The notes under the pieces: generated by a model
The model's input: only the letters and a program-made list of their open reading frames with translations
Databases searched by the model: none
What the model was told of the DNA's origin: nothing
Origin: Chitinophagaceae bacterium
GTDB taxonomy: Bacteria > Bacteroidota > Bacteroidia > Chitinophagales > Chitinophagaceae
Direction: 5' to 3'
Length of the DNA stretch: 7,230 bases
Assembly: GCA_025351145.1 (NCBI GenBank)
Contig: JANXWM010000508.1
Span: 1 to 7,230 of the forward strand
Made by a program: the position numbers and the translations under genes
Part shown: positions 1 through 5,701 of the stretch, piece after piece
How positions within the stretch are numbered: position 1 is the first letter of the stretch
How the letters are laid out: each line of letters opens with the position of its first letter

Positions 1-17
1 GAGGTAGCATAAAAATC

Positions 18-49
18 AGAGAAGCGACCCCATAAAAGGCCGCTTCTCT
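18..49 (-). terminator. Hairpin near left edge, possible terminator
   Basis: A perfect 9-bp stem (AGAGAAGCG at 18-26, CGCTTCTCT at 41-49) encloses a 14-nt loop. Read on the minus strand it is followed by GATTTTTAT, a moderate U-tract; on the plus strand the following bases are not T-rich. No intact minus-strand gene lies just upstream, so it may end transcription of the decayed frame at 218-527 or belong to a plus-strand gene left of the window. Its role is uncertain. Confidence 0.4.
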
Positions 50-124
50 TATCAGGCTGGTATAAAACCGCCTTCTGTCAAAAATAAAAAAATAATTCAA
101 CTCTATCAGATTATTAACACAGAA

Positions 125-139
125 TCTTGTACGTTCGGA
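125..139 (-). repeat. Fragment of the dispersed 58-bp repeat
   Basis: The 15-mer TCTTGTACGTTCGGA is identical to positions 4118-4132 inside repeat copy L1. The left part of the core (TTGCGTCGCAC) is missing here, so this is a truncated copy at best. A 15-nt exact match within 7 kb is unlikely by chance, but no further similarity is visible on either side. Confidence 0.45.
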
Positions 140-217
140 ACATTTTTGATCTTTTTACCGTAGCGTATATTGAAACGGTTTGATTGCAGATAAATACGCC
201 ATCAATAGCGAAAGAAT

Positions 218-527
218 TTAGGTTGCAGTAATAATTTTACTATTCATTCCTTTCACAAAAAAGCTTTTTATCTTAAGTTCCAAGTCACCCTTCGATAAAA
301 CTTGGAACAACGGAGTATCCTCATTGATCCAACCATCCAAACTCATGAACTGTATCTGCTGGCGGTTTGATCATGTTTTGTAATCCGTAGCTCTCAGAAA
401 ATTTTACTCAACCATTGGTAACTCCGTTTAATATCTTGTGCATAAATCCCAGTATTTCTCTCGCCTTAGTTTTTTTACAGGCTGGCACTCTTATACGGTT
501 TAATTTCATAGAGGATAGCAGACATTA
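218..527 (-). pseudogene. Possible decayed coding frame, unrecognised
   Basis: On the minus strand one frame is open from a stop at 527 down to a TGA at 408-410; it includes an ATG at 509 and reads KAREILGFMHKILNGVTNG near its end. It continues in the same frame after that TGA (SESYGLQNMIKPPADTVHEF) to a second TGA. A shift into another frame then gives an open stretch (370 to 221) containing DGWINEDTPLFQVLSKGDLE and ending at TAA 218-220. The pieces have protein-like composition and join with one in-frame stop and one frameshift, as in a decayed gene. I do not recognise a family, and chance open stretches in AT-rich DNA remain a real alternative. Confidence 0.25.
485..496 (-). repeat. Degenerate trace of the dispersed repeat core
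   Basis: CACTCTTATAC, preceded by G, resembles the GCACTCTTGTAC part of the repeat core with one change. The flanking TTGCGTC is not preserved and the distal CAGCC end is not clear. It is listed only because other copies are present in the window. Confidence 0.2.
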
Positions 528-695
528 TAATTGAGTACATATTTTTTTCCTTACAATTAAATACTTTTTTAAAATAAAATTAAAAAAAAATGAAAAAAAT
601 ATAAAACGAAGCCTCTTAAATCCCCCACTTTAAACCTGTAAACCAATAACCTGTATAATTCAAAAAAATACCAAAATTTTCAAGCCTAAACATTT

Positions 696-726
696 TTTGA
701 ATTATCTCCTTTATTTAACTACTTTG
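696..726 (+). promoter_or_regulatory. Candidate promoter for the CxxCH protein gene
   Basis: TTTG at 696-699 is followed after 20 nt by TACTTTG at 720-726. This resembles the Bacteroidota consensus TTTG, 19-21 nt, TAnnTTTG, but is one base short between TA and TTTG. It lies about 87 bp upstream of the ATG at 813, leaving a rather long A-rich leader. Confidence 0.35.
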
Positions 727-812
727 CCTGATATTTCAGAAAAGAAAACACTAAAACCAAAATCAGCGTTCAAAGAAAATAAATTCATTATCCTATTTCA
801 ATACATCCTTAA

Positions 813-2816
813 ATGTTAACTATGAAATTTTCAACAAAAAAACTTGTTCTAATTGCAGGTATAGCCCTAACTACATTGCTCCTTTCATGGAATCGTTTCA
901 ACATGATCAAAATTGCTCCTTTTTATGCAAATAAAATTGCAGCCCACCAATGGGGCAATGGTGATGAAATGACGGATAACGACCTGCTTTCTCTTTCAGC
1001 AAATTATGATGAGCTGACCTCACCCGCATCGAATGGTAAATATATGCCAGTTGCCGAGGATGTTCTTGTTCAAAGAATCCCAGGAGATAATAATCATCTC
1101 TTAATGATGTCATTCTATTCCAAAGAAAATTACTCTGAGCCACTTGTTACCATTGAAGATGATAATACAAAACTTGTTTTTAGAGATGATGGCAGAGGTG
1201 ATGATAAAAAAGCTGGTGATGGTTTGTACACTGCAAAAATTTATGCCGATGTAAATGAATTCAGGAAACAGTCAATTAGCAATGCTCTTGCAATGAAAGA
1301 TGCTGGGCCTCAGTACCGTTTTGTTAACCGTTCTATGACTATTGATCCGGATCAGACAGAAGGTTTTGATGTTAAAAATTTTGATACATATCATTCTGTT
1401 TCAATAATGACGCTAAAAACGCAATCAAGTAACAAACTCATTGATTCATTAAGGAAAAACAGTGTTTTTATAACAGCATTATCGGTAATTGAAGATTCCA
1501 CAAGAACATGGAATCCATGCACCCAAAAGGGAAATGTAGATGGCCCGTGGACATTCAAAACAATAATGAAGCAATTAGCTACGAGGCGTCCTGACAGTGT
1601 TGCAAATGATTTGCAGCTTTCAAAATTTGTAAAAGCCTGGTTAAATAGGTTTGCATCAGATACTATTATCAATTCAGACACTGTAAAAGCAAGGCCACTG
1701 GTACTTACAAAAATCCTTAATCCCTGGCTAGCTAAAAGCCAGGCAGGTGGTGCACCGGCAGGTCAATTGGATATGAAATATGCTCCTTTTAAATTAACTG
1801 CAATTTTGAATCGCTTTGACCTTAGAGAAAGATTTCTTGGTATTCCAGCTGGTGAAAGCAGGTTTACATTCTGCCTAATAGACAGTAACTGTACCACTAC
1901 AGAAAACTTCACCTGCGTTGTTGAATATTCCATTCCAAAAAGTAATAATTGCGACACTTTACATGCCTGGGCTCAAAGATGGTACGACCTTAAAAATTAT
2001 ACACTTGGCAGTGAGGCATATAATGCCGCACTTGAATCAATTACCAATACATATACAAGATCTGGTTCAAGCCCAAATAAAACAAATCAAAGCAGTTTAA
2101 GTACAGTGCGTACGAATGACAGGGCACTTTCGCCGAATCCTGTAATTTGTGAGTTCCGGGAATTCCGTTTTAACAGTTCCGGCACCACTTTAAATGAAAC
2201 CACCGTTTCGAAAGTTCCTGCAAACTATTATAATGCTCAAGTTGACAATGCTGCAGTACGCAGATTGGTTGACTTTATAAATGTAAACAGAAAAGGTATT
2301 AACAAAGATCAATATGATGTTCCTGTAATATATCTTGATAGCCCTATGCAGGGAGGAAAGACCCAAATTTTAGGACCAACTGTAGGAGATCCTTCCTCTA
2401 TAAATGTTTTTCACTGGGATGGCACTAAAGTACCGAATACGCCAACATATATAAAAAACAGTACCACAAGACAGGTCTTTTCGTTAAATACCTGCTCAGG
2501 TTGTCATTCAGGCGAAATGCAAACTAATTATACCCATGTTGACCCTGTTTTTTTTGGAACTGAAGCTACCCTTTCTGGTTTTTTAAATGGAAAAGCGGGG
2601 CAAGGCGGTGCAATTGATTTTGACAATAATCCAGATAATGACAGTTTTATAGTAAAAGACCCGGCCTTGCGACCGCCATCCAATCCGCAATTACGTTTTG
2701 TTAATGAGATATTGAGAAGAGCTAAAGATTTAAAAGATTATGTTGTTTCTCCATGTCTTACGCCTTTAGCAATAAGGGATCAATTAACTTTTAGCCCGTT
2801 ACATGCAGTGCATTAA
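813..2816 (+). CDS. Exported hypothetical protein with one CxxCH haem-type motif
   Basis: 667 residues. An N-terminal basic stretch and hydrophobic segment (about residues 5-25) look like a signal peptide or membrane anchor; Met4 (position 822) is an equally good start. Residues 105-145, with the acidic turn DDGRGDDKKAGDGLYT, resemble the choice-of-anchor X type beta domain of secreted proteins. The central part (about 325-450: NRFDLR at 333-338, then GESRFTF, EYSIP and WAQRWYDL) resembles large uncharacterised secreted proteins that I recall from myxobacteria and Bacteroidota. The C-terminal part has CSGCH at 561-565, a c-type haem attachment motif. After it there is no Met at a usual axial distance: only Met569, His575 and the terminal His664 and His667. 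Nine cysteines in all suggest an extracytoplasmic protein. No sorting domain or partner gene is visible. Function unknown; redox or haem binding is inferred from the motif only. Confidence 0.85.
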   Translation: MLTMKFSTKKLVLIAGIALTTLLLSWNRFNMIKIAPFYANKIAAHQWGNGDEMTDNDLLSLSANYDELTSPASNGKYMPVAEDVLVQRIPGDNNHLLMMSFYSKENYSEPLVTIEDDNTKLVFRDDGRGDDKKAGDGLYTAKIYADVNEFRKQSISNALAMKDAGPQYRFVNRSMTIDPDQTEGFDVKNFDTYHSVSIMTLKTQSSNKLIDSLRKNSVFITALSVIEDSTRTWNPCTQKGNVDGPWTFKTIMKQLATRRPDSVANDLQLSKFVKAWLNRFASDTIINSDTVKARPLVLTKILNPWLAKSQAGGAPAGQLDMKYAPFKLTAILNRFDLRERFLGIPAGESRFTFCLIDSNCTTTENFTCVVEYSIPKSNNCDTLHAWAQRWYDLKNYTLGSEAYNAALESITNTYTRSGSSPNKTNQSSLSTVRTNDRALSPNPVICEFREFRFNSSGTTLNETTVSKVPANYYNAQVDNAAVRRLVDFINVNRKGINKDQYDVPVIYLDSPMQGGKTQILGPTVGDPSSINVFHWDGTKVPNTPTYIKNSTTRQVFSLNTCSGCHSGEMQTNYTHVDPVFFGTEATLSGFLNGKAGQGGAIDFDNNPDNDSFIVKDPALRPPSNPQLRFVNEILRRAKDLKDYVVSPCLTPLAIRDQLTFSPLHAVH

Positions 2817-2859
2817 TAAAAATATTTTCAGATTTAAGCAAGTAAAATTTTTATAAATA

Positions 2860-2896
2860 GAAAGCGTGCTGATTAATTATTAATCAGCACGCTTTC
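2860..2896. terminator. Long perfect hairpin, probable terminator of the CxxCH gene
   Basis: A perfect inverted repeat: GAAAGCGTGCTGATTAA (2860-2876) pairs with its exact complement at 2880-2896, leaving a 3-nt loop. It lies 44 bp past the stop at 2816. On the plus strand CATTTATACTTGTT follows; on the minus strand CTATTTATAAAAATTTT follows. It probably ends the plus-strand gene and may also work as a second barrier for rpsG transcripts. Confidence 0.7.
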
Positions 2897-2980
2897 CATT
2901 TATACTTGTTCTTGGACAAACACACACAAATCTTTATTTGAAAATAGAATTGTAAAAGTGCTTACTCATAACTCAATAAA

Positions 2981-3010
2981 TAAAAAAGCCATCCACTAAA
3001 AGTGAATGGC
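2981..3010 (-). terminator. Rho-independent terminator of rpsL-rpsG
   Basis: A 10-bp stem (2988-2997 with 3001-3010) and 3-nt loop lie 20 bp past the rpsG stop. On the minus strand GGCTTTTTTATTTATT follows, a good U-tract. The single non-Watson-Crick position is a G-U wobble when transcribed from the minus strand but a C-A mismatch from the plus strand, so the hairpin favours ending the ribosomal-protein transcript. Confidence 0.85.
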
Positions 3011-3030
3011 CTCATATTGTAAATCTATTA

Positions 3031-3498
3031 TTAGATCTTGAAATGGGAGAATGCTTTGTTAGCTTCTGCCATACGATGCGTATCTTCTTTCTTTTTGAAA
3101 GCTGCGCCTTCACCCTTACTTGCTGCTATTATTTCATTTGCCAGTTTATCAGCCATTGTTTTACCGTTACGGTCGCGGCTAAAACGGATAAGCCACTTAA
3201 TACTCAAAGATATCTTTCTGTCCGGGCGAACTTCAGAAGGAATTTGAAAGGTAGCACCACCAATCCTGCGGCTGCGCACTTCAACACCTGGGGTAACATT
3301 AACAAGGGCTCTTTTCCATACTTCATAACCGTCTTCACCTGTAATTTTACTTACCTTATCTACAGCATCATAGAATATAGTAATAGCTGTACTTTTCTTT
3401 CCCTGCCACATCAGGTTATTAATAAAACGGGTAACCTGCTTGTCGTTAAAACGGGGATCAGGTGCTAATGGTAATTTTTTGGCTTGCGCTTTACGCAT
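3031..3498 (-). CDS. rpsG: 30S ribosomal protein S7 (uS7)
   Basis: 155 residues, the usual S7 length. It starts MRKAQAKKL, followed by the S7 hallmarks DPRFNDKQVTRFINNLMWQGK (residues 14-34), the region with VEVRSRRIGGATFQIPSEV (about 72-90), and a C-terminal KKEDTHRMAEANKAFSHF. S7 is a primary 16S rRNA binder that nucleates assembly of the 30S head and lies near the E-site tRNA and the mRNA exit; in many bacteria it also represses its own operon. The gene lies 26 bp behind rpsL on the same strand and is surely co-transcribed. A terminator follows at once, so fusA, the usual next gene, is not here. The start is A/T-rich with no Shine-Dalgarno sequence, as is common in Bacteroidota. Confidence 0.98.
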   Translation of the reverse strand: MRKAQAKKLPLAPDPRFNDKQVTRFINNLMWQGKKSTAITIFYDAVDKVSKITGEDGYEVWKRALVNVTPGVEVRSRRIGGATFQIPSEVRPDRKISLSIKWLIRFSRDRNGKTMADKLANEIIAASKGEGAAFKKKEDTHRMAEANKAFSHFKI

Positions 3499-3524
3499 AT
3501 CTAAAAGTATTACTTTTTTATAAA

Positions 3525-3908
3525 TTATTTTTTCTTAGCTTTTTCTTTCTTGGTACCATATTTAGAGCGGCTCTTCTTACGGTCTTTTACACCCGCAGTA
3601 TCAAGGCTGCCACGAACTATATGATAACGCACACCCGGTAAATCTTTAACACGACCACCACGGATTAACACGATTGAATGCTCCTGAAGATTGTGCCCTT
3701 CACCGGGTATGTAAGCAATAACCTCGATTTTATTGGTTAAACGAACTTTGGCTACCTTACGTAGTGCTGAGTTCGGCTTTTTAGGTGTTGTGGTGTAAAC
3801 CCTTGTACACACACCGCGGCGTTGCGGACATGCATCCAATGCTCTGGACTTACTTTTCGCCCTGATTATTTCACGGCCCTTTCTAACTAACTGTTGTATT
3901 GTAGGCAT
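3525..3908 (-). CDS. rpsL: 30S ribosomal protein S12 (uS12)
   Basis: 127 residues from the ATG at 3906-3908 (MPTIQQLVRKGRE), which aligns with the standard S12 N-terminus. An upstream in-frame ATG at 3935 would add nine residues (MPSQNNWYR) that are not part of the family and overlaps the promoter -7 element, so it is rejected. The motifs CPQRRGVCTRVYTTTPKKP (about residues 27-45), PGEGHNLQEHS and GGRVKDLPGVRYH are intact. S12 sits at the decoding centre and controls accuracy. The lysines whose replacement gives streptomycin resistance (K43/K44 and K88 here, counting Met) are all lysine, so a streptomycin-sensitive type is expected. The C-terminus is lysine-rich (KKEKAKKK). It is the first gene of the rpsL-rpsG unit. 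Confidence 0.98.
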   Translation of the reverse strand: MPTIQQLVRKGREIIRAKSKSRALDACPQRRGVCTRVYTTTPKKPNSALRKVAKVRLTNKIEVIAYIPGEGHNLQEHSIVLIRGGRVKDLPGVRYHIVRGSLDTAGVKDRKKSRSKYGTKKEKAKKK

Positions 3909-3932
3909 TCTATACCAATTATTTTGGGACGG

Positions 3933-3964
3933 CAAAGGTAAGGGTCTGAATCGTAAAACGAAAA
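3933..3964 (-). promoter_or_regulatory. Promoter of rpsL-rpsG
   Basis: Read on the minus strand, TACCTTTG (3940-3933) matches the Bacteroidota -7 consensus TAnnTTTG exactly. About 20 nt upstream is a T-run ending TTTC, a weak match to the -33 TTTG element. Transcription would start roughly 15-20 bp before the rpsL ATG at 3908. Confidence 0.55.
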
Positions 3965-4097
3965 AATTTAATAAAAAAAATTACAACTATCGGCCAAAAA
4001 ACCAGAAAAAGACTGATTAATCAGATGAGTAGCCTGAAAAAAATAATTGAAATTGTATTTCAGTATTTATTTTGATCCAAACAATAACTTCATTGGG

Positions 4098-4155
4098 CAT
4101 CTTTCCTTGCGTCGCACTCTTGTACGTTCGGATTATGAATGAGCTTTTAACAGCC
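4098..4155 (-). repeat. Dispersed 58-bp repeat, copy L1
   Basis: This copy is inverted relative to R1 (4261-4318). The outer 28 nt match the complement of R1 at 26 positions, including the core CTTGCGTCGCACTCTTGTAC at 4106-4125. The inner 30 nt are more diverged but have the same length and end in the conserved AACAGCC (4149-4155). It sits upstream of the rpsL promoter. Confidence 0.85.
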
Positions 4156-4260
4156 GCCCATTTAATATCCCCGGTTACTTAATAAAATCATATTGTCCAC
4201 CACCTGTTTGGTTTTCAAATCTTCATCGTGCTTTTAATAAAATCATGGTGACTGCTTCCG
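4156..4260. other. Non-coding interior of the first inverted repeat pair
   Basis: These 105 bp between copies L1 and R1 carry no plausible gene. A 13-bp direct repeat, TTAATAAAATCAT, occurs at 4179-4191 and 4234-4246. Paired with the flanking inverted copies, the segment could form the loop of a large stem-loop or be the remains of a cassette. Confidence 0.5.
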
Positions 4261-4318
4261 GGCTGTTGCAAGCTGAAATAACTTCCCTCAGTACAAGTGT
4301 GCGACGCAAGGAACGATG
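4261..4318 (+). repeat. Dispersed 58-bp repeat, copy R1
   Basis: Runs from GGCTGTTGCAAGCTGAA to GATG, with the core read as GTACAAGTGTGCGACGCAAG at 4291-4310. It matches R2 at 47 of 58 positions without gaps and the complement of L1 at about 43 of 58. It begins 34 bp past the SDR stop codon (minus strand), so the SDR transcript probably runs into it. Confidence 0.85.
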
Positions 4319-4351
4319 AATAGAGTTACGTAAGCCAGGCCAATTATATCT

Positions 4352-5116
4352 CTACTGATTAATACCACCACTTACTTCAATGCGTTGCCCGTTAATCCAT
4401 TTAGCATCTTCTGTACAAAGAAAGGCAACAACACCGCCAATATCATCTGCCTGTCCTATCCGCCCCAGCGGGGAAAGAGAGCTAAGTGCGCCTTTCATAT
4501 TAGGGTTGCTTCTGATTGCAGCATTATTAAAATCTGTTTCAATTGGGCCTGGAGCTACCACATTTGTGGTTATTCCTTTTGTACCCAGTTCTTTAGCCAG
4601 GTATTTTGTAAAAATTTCCACGGCACCTTTCATTGAGGCATAAACAGAATATCCGGGAACACAAAACCGGGTGGTGCCTGTTGAAATATTAATGATACGC
4701 CCACCTGAATTTATATAAGGCAAGCACTTCTGCGTTAAAAAATAAACACTTTTAAAATGAACATTGAGAAAATCATTAAAGATTTCTTCGGTTACATTTT
4801 CAAAAGGAACTGTTGCGCCCATGCCCGCATTGTTTACTAAAAAATCAAAGTTTTGCCTGTTCCAGTTTGTTTCAAGAAGCACCTTGAGATTTTGAAGAAA
4901 ACTGTCTAATGAAGAAAAAATACTTAGATCAAGATGAAGCGCCGCTGCTTTTTGCCCCATTTGCTCTATTGTGGCCACAGTTTGCAGAGCATCTTCTTCC
5001 TTATTACGATAAGTGATAATTACATCAAAGCCCTTTTTGGCAATGGAGATTGCCATATCTTTCCCAAGTCCGCGGCTGCCGCCTGTAACCAATGCAATTT
5101 TTGTTTGTTCTGACAT
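4352..5116 (-). CDS. Short-chain dehydrogenase/reductase (SDR) family oxidoreductase
   Basis: 254 residues, the classical SDR length. The Rossmann cofactor motif TGGSRGLG is at 11-18, an acidic D63 near the adenine pocket, NNAG at 95-98, N118 of the catalytic tetrad, YxxxK as Y159-A-S-M-K163, and the PG motif at 189-190. R37 after the second strand (ITYRNK) points to NADP(H) rather than NAD(H). The residue 13 before Tyr159, the usual catalytic Ser, is Thr146, with Ser145 next to it (NISTGTTRF). The enzyme should be a soluble cytoplasmic carbonyl/alcohol oxidoreductase of the FabG/glucose-dehydrogenase-like group; the substrate cannot be told. It is a single-gene unit between two repeat pairs, with its own promoter candidate, unlinked in function to rpsL-rpsG downstream. 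Confidence 0.93.
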   Translation of the reverse strand: MSEQTKIALVTGGSRGLGKDMAISIAKKGFDVIITYRNKEEDALQTVATIEQMGQKAAALHLDLSIFSSLDSFLQNLKVLLETNWNRQNFDFLVNNAGMGATVPFENVTEEIFNDFLNVHFKSVYFLTQKCLPYINSGGRIINISTGTTRFCVPGYSVYASMKGAVEIFTKYLAKELGTKGITTNVVAPGPIETDFNNAAIRSNPNMKGALSSLSPLGRIGQADDIGGVVAFLCTEDAKWINGQRIEVSGGINQ

Positions 5117-5140
5117 ATTTTTTTATTAATTATTGTGCAA

Positions 5141-5170
5141 CAAAGTTGAATCTGATTTGGTAAATCACAA
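5141..5170 (-). promoter_or_regulatory. Candidate promoter of the SDR gene
   Basis: On the minus strand TTG (5170-5168) is followed after 19 nt by CAACTTTG (5148-5141), one mismatch from TAnnTTTG. The spacer contains TACCAAATC, a 9-nt match to the left half of the palindrome upstream of the DUF1737 gene (5382-5390), so a shared repressor is possible but unproven. Confidence 0.4.
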
Positions 5171-5283
5171 TGGTGAGTGCTCAATATCCTATAACCAATA
5201 TGCATGCAAATTAAACTGAAAACTTTACTGAAATCATTCTTAAACTCTTAACACAAATTTTATGGTGCCAGCTTGAGAATATG

Positions 5284-5344
5284 CATGACGCATTCTTGCG
5301 TCGCACACTTGTACTGTATGAATTCTTTTCAGCAAATGCAGCAG
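5284..5344 (-). repeat. Dispersed 58-bp repeat, copy L2
   Basis: Carries the core CTTGCGTCGCACACTTGTAC at 5295-5314, followed by TG...GAA...TTTTCAGC and a less conserved CAGCAG end. The outer flank is about 3 nt longer than in the other copies. It faces copy R2 (5631-5688) in inverted orientation, and the DUF1737 gene lies between them. Confidence 0.8.
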
Positions 5345-5378
5345 TTATAAAATGGGAGGGTTACAAATTAATTTAAAC

Positions 5379-5397
5379 TCCTACCAAATCGGTAGGA
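5379..5397. promoter_or_regulatory. Palindromic operator-like site upstream of the DUF1737 gene
   Basis: TCCTACC (5379-5385) and GGTAGGA (5391-5397) form a perfect 7-bp dyad around AAATC. It overlaps the expected -33 region of the promoter whose -7 element is at 5413-5420, the position for a dimeric repressor. No regulator gene is in the window. The short loop also permits a small RNA hairpin, but the position before the promoter favours a DNA site. Confidence 0.5.
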
Positions 5398-5412
5398 TTT
5401 AAAATTATCCTC

Positions 5413-5420
5413 TATATTTG
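5413..5420 (+). promoter_or_regulatory. -7 promoter element of the DUF1737 gene
   Basis: TATATTTG matches the Bacteroidota consensus TAnnTTTG exactly, 16 bp before the ATG at 5437. A good TTTG -33 element is not seen at the expected distance; that region is taken up by the palindrome at 5379-5397, which suggests a regulated or activator-dependent promoter. Confidence 0.5.
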
Positions 5421-5436
5421 AAAAAAAATTTTTAAG

Positions 5437-5628
5437 ATGTACAAAGAATATCAAATTCTCAGCGAACTGAACATTTATGAGTTTACGCAAAAGGTTAACA
5501 AGGAAATGCGGGAAGGATGGCAGCCTTCAGGCAATGTTAATTTACTCCTTGCCCACATGGCCAATGACCTTAAAGTTGCAGACAAAGGAGATATTGTAAT
5601 TATATATTCACAAGCAATGGTGCGGTAA
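5437..5628 (+). CDS. DUF1737-like small protein
   Basis: 63 residues, with no signal peptide or membrane segment. The pattern fits the DUF1737 family: a short first strand (EYQILSE), a helix with spaced hydrophobics (FTQKVNKEM), the hallmark EGWQPSGNV at about residues 27-35, and a final strand ending YSQAMVR. Members are usually 55-70 residues and of unknown function, so the gene is complete. It has its own -7 element and a palindromic operator-like site upstream. The whole unit lies between two inverted copies of the 58-bp repeat, and the right copy starts 2 nt after the stop codon. This suggests the gene and repeats travel or are expressed as a unit (inference). The family assignment is from memory of its motif. 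Confidence 0.8.
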   Translation: MYKEYQILSELNIYEFTQKVNKEMREGWQPSGNVNLLLAHMANDLKVADKGDIVIIYSQAMVR

Positions 5629-5630
5629 AG

Positions 5631-5688
5631 GGCTGTTGAAAGCTGAATAAAATTCCCAAAGTACAAGAGTGCGACGCAAGAGGTGATG
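5631..5688 (+). repeat. Dispersed 58-bp repeat, copy R2
   Basis: Starts GGCTGTTGAAAGCTGAA, has the core GTACAAGAGTGCGACGCAAG at 5661-5680, and ends GATG. It is ungapped against R1 with 47 of 58 identities. It begins 2 nt after the DUF1737 stop and ends 42 bp from the DUF1080 stop on the other strand, so both transcripts could contain it. Confidence 0.87.
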
Positions 5689-5701
5689 CCATGAAAAATA
5701 A

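Larger units (their letters stand above)
50..812. other. Long intergenic region without an intact gene
   Basis: About 760 bp with no convincing full-length gene on either strand. It contains a short copy of the dispersed repeat core (125-139), a more degenerate one (485-496), an 8-bp inverted repeat GTTCCAAG/CTTGGAAC (277-284 and 301-308), a possible decayed minus-strand reading frame (218-527), a very A-rich stretch (about 550-610), and the likely promoter of the gene at 813. I see no tRNA or rRNA in it. Confidence 0.6.

Noticed and set aside
633..655. Direct repeat AACCTGTA at 633-640 and 648-655
   Set aside because: Only two short copies in AT-rich DNA; likely chance.
1391..1681. Minus-strand open frames inside the 813-2816 gene (also 907-1143 and 1763-1957) and a plus-strand frame at 1918-2100
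   Set aside because: They overlap a long gene with a consistent protein signature and have no family features or promoters of their own.
3043..3468. Open frame of 141 codons on the plus strand opposite rpsG
   Set aside because: It is fully antisense to rpsG, whose protein is unmistakable, and its translation has no recognisable features.
3909..3935. Upstream in-frame ATG extending S12 by nine residues
   Set aside because: The extension is not found in S12 and the ATG overlaps the TACCTTTG promoter element.
4013..4024. Perfect 12-bp palindrome CTGATTAATCAG upstream of the rpsL promoter
   Set aside because: A loopless AT-rich palindrome about 75 bp upstream; similar words occur in the terminator at 2860-2896, and there is no evidence of function.
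5197..5287. Direct repeat AATATGCATG at 5197-5206 and 5278-5287
   Set aside because: Ten bases centred on the palindrome ATGCAT; no further similarity around the copies.
4098..5688. CRISPR array interpretation of the repeated core
   Set aside because: Only four diverged copies, in alternating orientation and with irregular spacing, and no cas genes.
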